Notes: generated by a model not told the origin, from the letters alone. A stretch of DNA of 64,000 bases from Chaenocephalus aceratus (GCA_023974075.1 CM043790.1:4751127-4815126); one strand, 5' to 3'; shown: positions 49,190 through 62,457, numbered from the stretch's first letter. Numbers and translations are program-made.

Positions 49190-52167
49190 CAACCCAGTCT
49201 CACGGCATTTCGTGTTCACCAACACGATTTGCCCCTTTTTTTCGTGTTGCACAGCACGATTTCTACTGCCTGCAGCACGTCTTTTTCTCCGGTCGGGTCG
49301 TGGAAGACCGGAAGCTGTGTGGTTCATAAAAACATGTTCTTACTCAATATCAAGCCACAATTATTGCTTTTATTTTAAATCGTATAATTTCGGACTTTTG
49401 TTGCCGTCTGTGAGGAAAATAAATGGGGCTCAGAGCCTCAGGATACTGAAATCTTTTTTAAATCTTTTTTCCTTCTAATTTGTTATTCTTTTCAAAATAA
49501 CACACTGTTATTTACTCACCAATAACACACAATTATCCTTGCTTTTATTTATTTGTTTAATTCCATAATCTCGGGCTTTTTTGGTGTCCGTCAGGAACTG
49601 AATTTCAAAATAAAAATAACCGGAAACAGACGTAGGCCTATAAGGGACATTTCGAGCATCATTGCGATTGTCAACATTTCTGAGTTTATAATTAATAATA
49701 ATTCCTTACATTTATTATAGCGCTTTATCAATGACTCAAAGCGCTTTACATATACACACATTACACATATATCATACATGCAATGGTCAGAGACTGTGGA
49801 CAATACCCACAGGAGCAAGTTCAGGTGAAGTGTCTTTCCCAAGGACACACCGGTTTAGGATGGCCGAAGACACTACACTACCCATAATCCCCAGCTATCG
49901 TTTAGGACTACAGTCCCCGTAAGGTTACGCAGAGCGTCAAACAGCTGTGTGAAATGGAACGAAACCACGCCAGACTATCCAAAACTGGAATCGAACGCCC
50001 CCCCCAGAACTACACATGCTGGCTATTGTGTTTCGCAAAATGTTCTATGGGACGTCTCTACTGAACGTTTTCGTTTTCCCACAATTAGAAGTTGCCAGTA
50101 TTAAACACATTGGTGTTATCAAATGTAAAACATATAATTAATAAATGGGTGAAAATCGCTTGTGTCCATAATGCGCAGCATAATCTATACCCACATGACA
50201 GCTCATTGTTACTTTGTAATTCTACTCCACTACAATTCAGAGGTTAACCTGGTATTTTTACTCCACTACACTTATTTGAGTTACTTTGCAGATTCTGATT
50301 GATTAATTATGTGAAATATAAAACAACCCTTAAATCAGACTTTAGTTACACCTGAGTAACATTCAGGTAAGGTGATTGTCAAGTGCCAACAATCAGGAGA
50401 GAGATTTGATAGTTGGTTGCTTGAGAGACGAACATGTATCTGCAATTGACATGAATGGAACGAGTAATAAAGTATATTTCATTACGCGTTATTCTCTACT
50501 AATAGTTAAGAAAGACTGTATATTATGGCTATTTTGCACATCCCTTTCAAGATTCAAAGGTTTATTGACATATCATATACACAATCGGTGTAGTGATTTT
50601 GATGAATGAAAAACTTGGGTCACAGGTTCCCAACAGTGATCAAGACAGCTATCAAGATGTGGGTGTACCTCCACCATTAAACTGACATATTCTGCACATT
50701 TTATTCGATCTACATACATAAGAGAAATTAATGTGATAATAGCAGTTAAATAAGTGCTTCAACATAGGTTAACAGTTGCAGGAAAGCAAGATATAAGACG
50801 GAAGACCTTAATGATTAAGAAATAAAGGTTAATCCGTGTTTGTACCTCCTCCTATTAATCTCTTTGTACATCCTGCACTAAACTGTTTTATTGTAGAGAT
50901 CACTTATAGTTCTCTTGATTTTTATTCTATATTCTTATATTTATACTTTCCCCCTATGAACGTATGTACTCTTAATATTTTTTTAATCAAATATAACACA
51001 TAAAACAATAATTCAATAACGTGCTTTAACCACTAGGAGGTGCACACAAGGTACACACAGCCATAATAACTTTGTATTATTAGTGTGTATGTACAACATC
51101 TGAAGATGTATAGTTTATGCATGCTTTCACATCATTTTAAACATATTGCTATACTATTTCAGACTCAGTATTTACATTCTTACATTCAAAGAAAATCAGT
51201 AATATCTTTAAAAACTACAGTCCTTTTCTATCAGCTGTGAACCTATCTATGAATTAGATCAAATGTAAAAGTCAGCCGAATTAGTGTTGATACTGCAAGG
51301 AGACGTATTGTGTGAAGAGAAATTGAAGATGTTGTTTAATTGTTGATATATTTATGATCCACGTCAAGTATTCAGTTTTGGCGCCATTTCTTCCAGTTTT
51401 TCCAAAGGTCTTCTCATCAGGGCTCTCTAAATAAAGAACTACGGCAGATCTGTAACATGTAATGCAGCCGAACCGTGTATTACAATACCGTTATGTGATG
51501 ACTTTCAACGAGAAAAGCAAGAGCACTCGGAATTAAGTATTATTTTATACTTTTAAAATGTTTTCCGGATTTCATATAATATAAACACCAAACCCAGCAT
51601 GCATTGCGGACTAACACATCCAATCAGCGAGCTTAAAACCATAGCTGAGGATCTTGGGTAATTGCTCGAAAGGCCTACATCTGTTTCCGGTTATTTTTAT
51701 TTTGAAATTCAGTTCCTGACGGACGCCAAAAAAGCCCGAGATTATGGAATTAAACCAATAAATAAAAGCAAGGATACTTGTGTGTTATTTTGAAAAGAAT
51801 AACAAATTAGAAGGAAAAACAGATTAAAAAATACAGATTTCAGTATCTGAGGCTCTGAGCCCATTTATTTTCCTCACAGACGGAAACAAAAGTCCGAAAT
51901 TATACGATTTAAAAGAAAGCAATAACTGTGGCTTGATATTGAGTAAGAACATGTTTTTATGAACCACACAGCTTCGGTCTTCCACGACCCGACCGGAGAA
52001 AAAGACGTGCTGCAGCCTGCAGGCACGAAACACATTACCAGTAGAAATACATTGCTTTTAAAATCGTGCTGTGCAACACGAAAAAAAGGGGCAAATCGTG
52101 ATGGTGAACACGAATCAATAGATTAAAAATCGTGTTGGTGAACACGAAATGCCGTGAGACTGGGTTG
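49190..52167. mobile_element. DNA transposon with ~480-bp terminal inverted repeats
   Basis: It begins CAACCCAGTCTCACGGCATT and ends with the inverted AATGCCGTGAGACTGGGTTG. The repeats extend over about 49,190-49,660 and 51,660-52,167. Both flanks read AAATATT (49,183-49,189 and 52,168-52,174), a 7-bp target duplication. A SINE fragment is inserted at 49,690-49,855. The interior shows no transposase, so it is a non-autonomous foldback-type element. Parts of the interior recur at 666-1,020. Superfamily not assigned. Confidence 0.9.
49690..49855 (-). mobile_element. 5'-truncated SINE inside the long-TIR element
   Basis: Same tail and body as 25,459-25,718 (AAGCGCTATAATAAATG tail, gtccttgggaaagacacttc body) without the tRNA-like head. 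Confidence 0.75.
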
Positions 52168-52174
52168 AAATATT

Positions 52175-53399
52175 TCACCATGATAGTATTTGACTAATAA
52201 GAACCCAATACATTGACAAAGTCCAGAACATGTTTCTTTGTATAGAATGAATTGTTCCTTGCAGAGAACTGCTCTGAGCCTGTCATTAACTCAACAGATG
52301 TGCAGGGAGCTGTGAATCCAAACAAATCTTCTTCTTTCCTGCTTTTAACCTTTTTTTTTGCCATTTTAAAATGTTTCTTTATAGCCATCAGTTTGTTCTG
52401 GCCTGAAATATCTCAACACAGCTATTCATGGCCCAAAGAATGAACACCAAATGACTCTGGTGATCCTCTGACTTTTTAGTGCCACCAGAATTTACTTTAA
52501 AACCACAGGTTAAAAATGTATTAAAGGATCAATGAACACAAAGACACAAAACAAACAGCCGCACAAAGAGCGAGAGCTGCTGGTGGGGCTTTTTTAACCC
52601 TTCATGACGTGCATTAAACAGAGCATGCAGCACTGTTTAATGTGTGACAGTTGCAGCTGGAACCGGTTAAACCAGTCTTGCACATTCTTTCTCTCACGAA
52701 GGCATTGTGGAGTCTTCCCGCCGAGCAGAAGTATCTTTGGTATTTAAACTACAGACAAACAAGTGTGATTCAGTCATCTCTTAAGCAGCTTCTTATCGTT
52801 CCTCTTCTCTTCATGAAGGGAACAGTAGGGAAACGTTTACATGAAGTGATGTGTTCTTAAGGAAGCTGTTAAGTGAATCATTAATTAAACACCAGAGGAA
52901 ACACGTTGCCTGTTTTAGCCGAATAACACCGAGTTTCTTACCCAAGCACCCCAAGTTGTCTCCATAATCAATTGAAATTCAAACATACTTAATGAGAATG
53001 AGGAAAACAAGTTTATAATCAAAACACTAAAGTGATGGCTTCTTAAAATAGGCCGCTGGGTTTTGGTGTGTGATTAATAATCTTTAAATGTGCCATTTAG
53101 AGTAGTACTTAGAGTAAATTATAGAATGTCCCACGAGGACTCTCCATAGAGGGCTTTATAGGACGGTGGATGGTCAGTCTGTTATCTGGAGAGGAGGAAC
53201 AAATGATAAGTGAGCTATTTTCTGAATGCTGCTGTATTGCATGTCGGACATCTTTTTCGGACCCTGTGACCTTTATCTGAGCCAGACATTTGCTTAGTTT
53301 TCCATAATTGGGACATGATTGAGTAACATATATGTTTTCCAGTGGAAGGATTTAACACAGTTATTGCACACTTAAATTCAAGAAACATGATCCAAATGT
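52175..53399. other. Intergenic sequence without recognised features
   Basis: No coding region or repeat signature was recognised. Confidence 0.4.
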
Positions 53400-53407
53400 C
53401 TGGAAAC

Positions 53408-54372
53408 TAGAGATGTTAAGATTCACCGATTCGCATCGGTGCACCGGCATAAACGTTCAAGATGCGAGTGCACCGGTTGAAAGAGTGCACATCGGCTACA
53501 GTTGGGTTGAACCGGGTTGAACTCGCGATGCATCGATTGCGTAGCGTCTTTGCATCGGTAAAAACGATTCATTCATATAAAATCCCCTCATCTTGTCAAC
53601 GCTCAGCAGAGACGATCTTTGATATTTGCTTCGCCACTAGGAGGCCGAGAGTCTCAGTTATCAACACACACGGAAGTTGAGGAGAAAGAGAAACACAGCG
53701 CACCGAAAAATACCTACAAATCAAACGTTTGGCAACACTTCGGATTGTTCAAGAAAGACGGTGTAATAGTCCTTTATGCTATATAGTGACCGCAGGTCAT
53801 GGAGAGTGATAAGGTATCCGTAGACCTTTGTGTGAGGTATCTTTATTACTCAACAGGTCTACAGCCATGATACATAGATCTGTCCTAGATGCGGGCTTGC
53901 ATACACACAGTATCACTCCGCAGCCGCACCCCATCAGTAACGTCCTGATGGTATATGTGCGCGGCACTATATACTACAGACGGTCAACTTGAAAAATCGC
54001 TCGCAAATTGTTAACGATGCCGAGCCGCTTTAAAGTACACACGTAGTACGAGGAACTTAGCGACGCACGTAAAGAGGCGACATGGGGTCTGCGGCTGAAA
54101 AGAGAAACCTGAAAGTTAGACATGAGTTAAATCACTCAGTGAGGTGTTCTGTCAGAGAGTACCATATTGAAGTATCATTATTTTTGCATCGTGTTGAATC
54201 GCACCGAATCGCATAATGTTGAATCAAATCGTATCGAACTGTATCGCAACAGGGGTGAATCGTATCGTAACGCATCGCCTGGTGTTTCAAATGTATCGTT
54301 AATGTATCGTATCCTGGCAACATATCGAGATGCGCATCGCATCGGCCTCAGTGATGGAGATGCACATCGCTA
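53408..54372. mobile_element. hAT-type element with exact 8-bp target duplication
   Basis: It starts TAGAGATGTTAAGATTCACC and ends GATGCACATCGCTA; both flanks are CTGGAAAC (53,400-53,407 and 54,373-54,380). Ends are rich in GCATCG/CGATGC motifs. 965 bp, no transposase. Confidence 0.9.
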
Positions 54373-54380
54373 CTGGAAAC

Positions 54381-55150
54381 ACTTTCAGCTCACCCAGTCG
54401 ATGGCACAGTTATCATCAGTTCAACCAAAGATTATGTAAATTAATATTGATGTGCCCCTCAACTTTCTCCCTCACCATAATCTCTATCATGGTGGTTTTC
54501 CCATCTCATCTCCCGCCCCTGATACTGTTCCCTCTCCCTCCAGAGGGAACAGTACCAGGGGCTTGGCCATCTGTGTGTTCTGGAGAATCACAGGCGGCCG
54601 GTCCGGCCCGCTTTTTTAAAACGTCATCATTTCAGTTGCGCTTACAGGCGACAGAGGTCCACAGTATCCCCGCAGCCAGCCCCCCCCCACCCGTTGACAG
54701 TTCACGAGCGTGCCAGCACTAACCCAGAAGTCCCTGCTCTGCATACACACACTCTGGAGTTCATGTCTGTGGAGGCTTCACACAGATCGATACATTCCAA
54801 GGGAACTGACCGGGTTAGGGAAATTCAACTGTGAATGCCCCTAACACACCCAGGCTGATAAGAGGACATTCCCTCTCTTTCGTTTACAATATCCCATATG
54901 TACAAATTACAATTCTGTTTTGGTTTTAGGTTTTCTTTTCTTAGTTTTCATTATTTGGTTTGCCATCAGGCTCTCTAGTTAAGCTAGAGGCTAAGTGCAG
55001 ACCTTTGGCAGGTGGAAAGTGTGTATCACCTTGGGCTTATCCTTGGCCCGTTCTACATCCTCCAACCAAGTTTCATAAAAAGGAGCCAGTAGTTTTTCTA
55101 TCATTCTAATCACAAACAAACACCTGGGGGCTTGGACCATGCAAGGGACA
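54381..55150. other. Intergenic sequence
   Basis: Contains a short hairpin at about 54,527-54,551 (CTGTTCCCTCT and its complement) and a C run near 54,684. No gene recognised. Confidence 0.4.
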
Positions 55151-57490
55151 CTTGGGGTGTTTTCAATGTCGAGGACGCTTCCTTGGTAGGACAAGTCTTC
55201 CGAGTCAGGTCCTTCAGAAGCGAGGCAATAATCCTTCCAAGGCTGCATCTCAGGTCGATTAAATGGAATCCTTGCATCCCTCACTTGCGTCGTTTCCCTG
55301 CGTCTAGTCCCTCCCACCAGGGAAGCATGGAGGGACGCAAGGAAACCACGAGAAGCAGGAAATGAGTTTTAAGAGCAATGGGACGTCCTTTCCTCCGGAG
55401 CGTCACGTGAAGCGACGCCCGTTTGTGATGACACCGCACAGCTGATCGTCTGACAGCAGCTCTGTCCCCGTTGTTTTCACACACACCCCCGCCACACATT
55501 TAGTGACATATACATTTGTATCATCTGTTGTAGACCCACATACATTAAATAAAATAAGAACTCATTCTCAAAAAAGATAAACACCATTCTTAAAATGTAT
55601 AAACGAAAAAAGTGATCATGAAAATGTTTCCAATAAACGAATAAAATGACTTTTGACCACTTTGTTGTTCAGATATATCACATATGTGTAACTAAATGAT
55701 ACATGAATTGAAACAAAACACAGGATAAACTGAGGAGTGACTCTCGTGAGGTTCATGTCTTTTCTTCACTCCGCTGGGAAACGGCTCTCATGTCAAGAAG
55801 CATCAGATCAGTGCATGGACTGCATCGTCCAATCAGTGAGCGATACACAGGAAGGGGGCAGGGCGAGTATCTGAGGATTTCATCGGAGGATGGTCTGGTG
55901 GTTCCTCGGTTATCGCTCCTCGATCCTCGGTCCTCCGGCAGAAATAAGCGCCATGGGACGGTACTCAAGATGGCCCAGACAAATCAACTTCCGGTGAGAC
56001 CGACGAGCGAGGAAATGAAAATAATCGACCTGAGACGCAGCCCTAGCCTCGGAAAACAAAGAATGGTGGAACAGGCTAACAGGTGTGCGTCATGTGCGTG
56101 GCCCCTAAATCCCTAAATGGAGTGCGATTTCTGCCAAAGATTTTGGAAATTGGTCCGTGCACAAAGCATTGTGGGGATTTTAAAACCGCGGAGGATACAC
56201 ATCTGCAGCCTCGAAATTTCCCGCAACGAGGAAGACGCCGTCCTCGGTAGAATTCCAAGTATGCTGGACATTTGAACAGGCTTTCGGCGGTAGCATCCTC
56301 GAAATAGTGGCTCTGGAGCAGCCTTCCTCGACATTGAGAAACACCCAGGGTGCGTCTTCGAATCCTGCTCAAGGACTGTTCCAATGTCCAGGATCCTTGG
56401 AATTCTACAGAGGACTGAATCCTTCCTTGCAGGATATTTCGAGCCTGCTCATGTGTATCCTCGGCGGTCTTAAATTACCCACAATTCTTTGCGCATGGAC
56501 CAATTTCCAAAATCTTTGGCGGAAAATGTTTCAAGTTTATAGTCCGTTTGAGTTTTGCCCTGTGAACGCAAACCGAACCTTCTGAAAAATGAAACAATGT
56601 AACAAACTGTCATCTGTTGCACACCAGAGAAGCGGACTATTAGGCTTGAATGAGACCTTAGAGCGTTTTGCACATAAATAAATAATTAAAATGAACCTTG
56701 TTTTGACTTTGCCTCTTTTGTTGATATGTGTGGTTTATGCTACAATGTGCACCAATATGTGTAAAAAAGGTTTGCAGACATCAAGTATGATATGAATACA
56801 AATGTTATTATTGATTGGTGATTTTATGATTTTATATGGCTGCTTATCCTCCTCCTTCGCGTCGAAAGGAGCCAGTTGAGGTGGTTAGGGCACCTAGTTA
56901 GGATGCCACCTGGGCGCCTCCCTAGGAGGTGTTCCAGGCACGTCCAGCTGGGAAGAGACCAAGGGGTAGACCTAGGACCAGGTGGAGGGATTATATCTCT
57001 TCGCTGGCCTGGGAGCGCCTTGGGATCCCCCAGTCAGAGCTGGTTGATGTCGCCAGGGAAAAGAAAGTTTGGGGCTCTCTGCTGGAACTGCTACCCCCGC
57101 GACCCGACCACGGATAAGCGGGAGAAGATGGATGGATGGATGGATGGATGGATGGATGGATGGATGGATGGATGGATGGATGGATGGATGGATGTCCTCC
57201 AGGACTTTTTCAAGGCTGCAAACAGAATGAGAAGGTTTTATGTTAGTTTAGTGGTTCTGTCCTGGAGAGATGATCATCTTACAAAATACAGTTAACAAAT
57301 CAGTTATGAGTCTTCAAACAAGTCGCGCTCAATAAGGTGGGGCCTTGCATATGACGCACACCTGCACGCTAGCCTGTTCCATTCTTCCTTCTCCGAATGC
57401 TAGGAAGGATTCTTTCCTAGCCTCTGAAGTACCTGACTCGGAAGGACATGTCCTACCAAGGAAGCGTCCTGGACTTTGATAAACACCCAA
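55151..57490. mobile_element. TIR element with nested Rex3-like LINE tail
   Basis: The left end CTTGGGGTGTTTTCAATGTC continues as AGGACGCTTCCTTGGTAGGA; the right end reads the same inverted, finishing AGTCCAGGACGCTTCC reversed to 57,490. Related motifs recur near 56,220-56,420, suggesting internal repeats or nested copies. No transposase was recognised and no target duplication is clear. Confidence 0.65.
56850..57194 (+). mobile_element. Rex3-like (RTE) LINE 3' end with GATG tail
   Basis: Plus frames encode [17 protein letters not shown] and, after a 1-base frameshift near 56,925, [40 protein letters not shown] and LLPPRP before a stop. This C-terminal region followed directly by (GATG)n at 57,127-57,194 is the arrangement known for fish Rex3. 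Strongly 5'-truncated. Confidence 0.8.
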
Positions 57491-57795
57491 GGGCAAGCAA
57501 GACTAAATACACAAGGGTAATTACAAGACAAGACCCAGTTAGAGAGGGGAGGTGAAACAACAGGTGAACACAATCAGACAGGATGGAAAACACAGACAGG
57601 AAGCTAAGGCAGACATGAGACAGGGGGTGAACACCTTTCAAAGTAAAGCAGGAAAACAAAGACAGATCTTGACTATACAAAATAAAAGACAGGGAAGCAG
57701 ATCGTGACAAGTGGTTAAAGAAGTACTGATTTAATAGAAGTAAAAGTAGTAGAAATATTCTGTTACAAGTAAAAGTCTTGCTTTTAAAATCATAA

Positions 57796-58147
57796 TTAAA
57801 GGTGGGGTAGGTAAGTTTGAGAAACCGGCTCGAGGTACACTTTGTTATATTCCATGGAATGCTCTTAACATCCCGATGGAAATGAATATCTGAAGTGCTT
57901 TGAAAAAAAATCCATACAAAAAACGTCATCTGTGGAAGCCGTAGCGCTGTAAAAAGCACGACCAATCATCTGAGCCGGCCCGGCTAAAGTAACTGGATGG
58001 CCGACCTGCCTGTCAGCCTTCCATCTGTGCACAAACTTATCTCGTGCCCTCATTGGTCATGTGCGCATTTGTCTGTGAGGAAGTGTGTATTTTCAAATTC
58101 TAGCGCACTCGAGCTGGTTTCTCCAAAATTACCTACCCCACCTTTAA
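57796..58147. mobile_element. MITE, copy 2 of the TTAAAGGTGGGGTAGG family
   Basis: Ends TTAAAGGTGGGGTAGGTAAG and the inverted CTACCCCACCTTTAA. Interior matches 38,679-39,069 in reverse. The preceding 57,715-57,790 (aagtaaaagtagtagaaat) is another common fish repeat. Confidence 0.8.
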
Positions 58148-58261
58148 GTAAAAGGGCAAAAGTAAAGGCATAACATTTACTAAAATCCCCAAAAATAAAA
58201 GTACTATAATATTATGATTACTTATGTATTCATGTGTTTATTACGGCTGGTAAATGTGCAG

Positions 58262-58367
58262 CTAATTTCAATTACTTTATTGCTGTTGCCACATGCTGAC
58301 TGCCGTGGGGATTGAACCAGTGCCCCCAATGCAAAGATGCGCACTAAACCACTGAGCCACAGCATCC
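58262..58367 (-). mobile_element. tRNA-like SINE head
   Basis: The minus strand has TGGCTCAGTGG (A box, 58,349-58,359) and GGTTCAATCCC (B box, 58,308-58,318) with tRNA-like spacing, but no good acceptor-stem pairing. It is more likely a SINE head than a functional tRNA. Confidence 0.6.
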
Positions 58368-58369
58368 CA

Positions 58370-58709
58370 CCCCAGATAAATGTAAAAAGTTAAATAAAGT
58401 GGCCACATCTCTACATGGAATTGCCCCTGATGTCATATTCAACTTGATGATAGGACCATAGGATGTGATGTCATTAGAGGTGATGTGATGTAACCATCAG
58501 ATGTGTGTGTATGTGTTAGTGTTGTAACCCTGTAAGGCTGGAGTCTCCTCATATCAGCAAGATTTACACAAAGAGAAAACCCACGAAGGAGGGCTAACAA
58601 TAGCTGTCACCTTATCTCCCCCAAAGGCAGCTCTAATGGCCGCTCACACAAACTCTGCTGGAAATTCTCAAGCGTCGTATTACTGCATCAGCACACACAC
58701 TCTGACGCA

Positions 58710-58740
<31 letters not shown>

Positions 58741-59260
58741 CGTTCATGCAAATGACTAAGTGAAGTGTTTCTTGTGTCCTGAAAGAAATTAATTAATACA
58801 TAAATGTCAAATGAAACATCTTCATTTAATGATAAGGGTTCAATTGTTTTGAATGTAAGAAACCATTAAATGTTCTAAAACAAACCACCAAAATAAATGT
58901 TTTTATCAATTTGAGCTTTTAGCTTTGAGTGTTAGAATATAAATGAATACAATGTATCTTCCTTTTTTTTCGGAGAGTCCTGAATAAATAAATGAATATT
59001 TTATGCGTTGAACAGCAAATGTCAGTAAATAAATACATGCTGTTTTTGAGGTAACTAGATGGCTAAAGAAACGATCGAATAACAACGATATTAGACTTAG
59101 TTAAATGAATGTATAAACAATGTAATGAAGTTATAAACAGTCACACTACATGGTGTGTGATAAAAGAGATCTGTACACAAACCAGCCGGGAAGATCGGAT
59201 GGGCTGAAGTCAGAGCGATCAGCTGCTCTATGGCTTTTAGCTCAGGTGGGAAAGGTCAAC
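58370..59260. other. Intergenic sequence upstream of the IL17C-like gene
   Basis: AT-rich; a short (GT)n run at about 58,709-58,732. No gene recognised. Confidence 0.4.
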
Positions 59261-59268
59261 AGGGCACT

Positions 59269-59334
59269 GTGTGTGTGTGTGGTGTGTGTGGTGTGTGTGG
59301 TGTGTGGTGTGTGTGTGTGTGTGTGTGTGGTGTG

Positions 59335-59371
<37 letters not shown>
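59269..59371. repeat. (GT)n microsatellite near the IL17C promoter
   Basis: Interrupted GT tract about 130-230 bp upstream of the TATA box. Confidence 0.95.
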
Positions 59372-59373
<2 letters not shown>

Positions 59374-59497
59374 ACAGATGATGGTGTGAGTAGACTCACC
59401 TGCCCGCTGCAGGATACTTTCACTAAGGAAAGGGGAAGTAGATCATACTGAATAACGTTTCCATTTCCTCATGCCGGTTTTTCCCAGAATGCACAGG

Positions 59498-59504
59498 TAT
59501 AAAT
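59498..59504 (+). promoter_or_regulatory. il17c: TATA box of the IL17C-like gene
   Basis: TATAAAT lies 75 bases upstream of the ATG at 59,579, which places the transcription start near 59,530. Just upstream, GGTTTTTCCC is only a weak NF-kB-like match. Confidence 0.65.
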
Positions 59505-59578
59505 ATCTGAGAGGATGGAGGCAGGTAAATCAGAGCAGATCCAGCAGCAGCAGCAGACACACAGAACACAGAGACAGG

Positions 59579-61902
59579 ATGGACATCAAGCAGGTATGTG
59601 AGAGACAGACAGACGACGACACACACACACACACACACACACACAGACTGAAATGTTGACTTTAATTAAATGTATTACCGCATGTCGAAACACGTACACA
59701 TAATTGTATAAGTTAATTGAAAGCAATAATATTGAGTTCAACATAATATTATTGCTTTCAACCGACTTAGTGAAATTATGTGTGTGTTTTTTGTCATAAT
59801 ACATTTCATTAAAGTAAAGGTCTGAGTGTTGTCAGTGTAGAACCCAGATGCTGGTCCTGCTCCGTCCCTTCAGCTGTGTGCTCCTCCACAGATCCTCCTC
59901 TTTGGGCTCCTCGTTGGGCTCCTGGCCCCTGGCTGGTCTCTGAGGAGCAGCCGCTGCCTCCCTGAACAGGATCTGAAGGATGCAGCGGAGAGGGAGCTGA
60001 GGAGCCACTTCCGGGAGCCCCCACAGAACCAGACACCACTGGGCCCCTCGCACTCCTGCCCCGTGGAGATGTTCACGCAGCAGCCCCCCACACACCTGAA
60101 GGACAGGTCTCTGTCCCCCTGGGGATACGTGTAAGTAACACGCGGTGCACTCACATGTCAGGTCTGGTTGGAACCTGCAGCAGGGGGTCAGGGGCTTGAC
60201 AGGGTGAGACCCCGTCATTGGTCCCTGGTGGAGTGTGGCTGGATCAAACACGACCGGACTGCTTCATACGTGCCTCTGAGGTTGAGCTGCTCAGAGTCCC
60301 AGTTCAAGGTCACGTTGGGAAAGTTGTGAGGGGGAAATGTTTCCATAAAAGGTCCTCAAGCTTTATAGATCCCAAAATATGTATGAACTATTATTATTTA
60401 TATTAAAAATCTTAAAATATTCAAGCAAAAGATTTATTTTTAATCAATATCTATTTTTTTTTCTTTCCATATTGTTCTCCACTTCTTAGCTACACCATGT
60501 ATGATCTTGTTATAATAGTGAAGCCTGTAGAATTGGGGCGTATATAGAATGGTGCAGCTCGAACACTCAGCATCTCTCAGCATCATGAAGCTGCAGTGAA
60601 ACTATGAGGTGATGAAAACACATTTGCACAATAGTTGCGTAAGTGATCTTGGCTGTTTATTAAAGGCATGGTGGTGCACCGCGCCCGCGGGTCCACTCAG
60701 GACCGGGGATTCCCCCCGACACCACAGCTCTGTTGGCACATCTCCGCTGGGAATGACGCAAATAGCCACGGAGTAAAACGTGGAATCTGTCATCTGTATT
60801 AACTGCCTGTGTGTCTGTGATCGGAGAGTGTGCTTCCTGTTTGCAGTCCTAAGCTTTCTGAAGTCAGTAATGTTCCAAACTCACGGCGGACACCATTTTA
60901 AGTTGTTAAGTCTCACCAAAACAGTGTCGGTGTGTGACTGTGTCACTTTGCACTATCTGGATTCAACAAAAGGATATCTATGAATATGGTGGACCTAAAC
61001 TTAAGACGGAAACTAGAAAGTTGGACAGAGCTTTGAGGTCTCTCCATGTTATGCTAATTCCACTCTTCAGAGAGAACTATTATACTTTATTTTAACAGCA
61101 CAGCTCAGGAGAAAACGAAGAGACCACTCCACCTTTTTCTTGAATCTCAATCTCTACATGTATGGCAGCCATTCCATTCCAGCGTCTGTTGAATTCCAAA
61201 ACAGAGACATTTTGTCAGTAGTTTAGAGAATAAAATAAAAAAAGGTTCATTTTACTCAAACACATACCTTTAAATAGTAAAACCAGAGAGACTGATAATG
61301 CTGCGGTGCTCTGATAGAGCTGAATCAGTTCAGGTTTAGAGATGCATAAAACAACTGATATGTTTATAAAATGCAGCACTTTGATATGAAACCAGTCATT
61401 GAATTGTCTTTTGGCACGAGGAGTCTGAAATGTGAGGAGAGACTCCAACCAGGCTGCTTTCTGTCAGATCACCCATAATGATGCTGTGCACAGTGCACAC
61501 AATGACTGTGGAACCAGATGAGTCTGGACTCAGGCCAGATACAGAGGAGTGCCCTCCAGATGACACCACCGTCTCTCTGAATGGACATTATGGGGTGTAA
61601 CATCTCTCTGTCACCTCTCCTCACCGTCTCACTGACTCATCTTGTTTCTTCCCAGGCGTGAAACGATGGAAGATCACTTCCCCTCCACCTATACCAGGGC
61701 TCTGTGTCTGTGCACTGGATGCGTGCTGATCCAGAACTCACAGCTGGTGGAGAGCCACGACTACAACTCAGCACTTGTAGTACAGAGCATGGTGTTTCTG
61801 AAGAAGGAGCTCTGCAGGGACAAGGAGAAGTACCGCTTGAAGCCTGTCAGAGTGGAGGTGGCTGTGGGCTGCACCTGCACCAGAGCCAACAGCACCCCCT
61901 AG
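59579..61902 (+). CDS. il17c: Interleukin-17C-like cytokine
   Basis: Three coding exons, 59,579-59,593, 59,892-60,130 and 61,656-61,902, all GT-AG and in phase, give 166 residues (human IL-17C has 197). Residues 1-21 form a signal peptide (hydrophobic core ILLFGLLVGLLA). The mature part has eight cysteines: 27, 61, 102, 104, 107, 138, 157 and 159. The IL-17 landmarks RSLSPWGYV, RALCLCTGC and VAVGCTCTRA are present, as expected for the IL-17 cystine-knot fold. N-glycosylation sequons occur at Asn51 and Asn163. In mammals IL-17C is a secreted epithelial cytokine acting through IL17RE/IL17RA in mucosal defence. The assignment to IL-17C rather than IL-17A/F rests mainly on the position next to ZC3H18, as in human. 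The first exon holds only MDIKQ. A TATA box lies upstream and AU-rich elements downstream. Confidence 0.9.
59717..59761. repeat. Inverted repeat in IL17C intron 1
   Basis: 17-bp arms TTGAAAGCAATAATATT and the exact complement, separated by 11 bases. Possibly a remnant MITE; no function is indicated. Confidence 0.85.
60131..61655 (+). other. il17c: IL17C intron 2
   Basis: Begins GTAAGT and ends TTCTTCCCAG. No repeat or gene was recognised inside. Confidence 0.7.
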
Positions 61903-62077
61903 GGGTCTAGAGAGCAGCCGACACCACAGTGCATGTTGTGTTTGTTTTAAAATGCAACCAGTTATAGAGGGTCAGACTCAGGGTGATGAGAGGGAACGTC
62001 TCCAGCGGCTCTCTGACCAATCACTGCTGAGGCTTCAAAAATCAAAAGTCACACGGTCCGCCTGTACGTATAGGTAT

Positions 62078-62374
62078 ATTTATTGTCATTATGTCTGACA
62101 TATGATGCATCTCAAATGTTTTCTGTAGGTCTATTAGATTTGATCCTGACTTGTTTAAAGCGCTGCCTAGTGCAGCTTATGTAAATGAAATATACCATAA
62201 TGTACTTATTTTCATATTGATGGGCTTGTCATCACATTTTTTGCTATTGTATAGTTTTGCAATTTAATAATTTAAATAATAATATTTATAACTATCTATT
62301 TATTGGGTTTGTTTTGCATGTGACACATGAATGCTCACTGCGTTATTGAGTGGATGAGGTGAACTTTATATTTA
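62078..62374 (+). promoter_or_regulatory. il17c: AU-rich elements in the IL17C 3' UTR
   Basis: ATTTA pentamers at 62,078, 62,284, 62,298 and 62,370 lie in AT-rich context, two of them as TATTTATTG-like and TATTTATA. Such elements destabilise many cytokine mRNAs; that they do so here is inference. Confidence 0.6.
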
Positions 62375-62457
62375 TTGATGTTGCATATCTTGTAGATTTT
62401 GTCCCAGTGGGACATAATAAGTCTGATAAAGACTGAAAGTCAGCTTCTTTGAAGCAA

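Noticed and set aside
54527..54551. Short hairpin with CTGTTCCCTCT arms
   Set aside because: 11-bp arms in a low-complexity CT-rich stretch; likely chance or an old repeat.
58262..58367. tRNA gene
   Set aside because: A and B boxes are present but the acceptor stem does not pair; it fits a SINE head. The same holds for 18,936 and 25,718.
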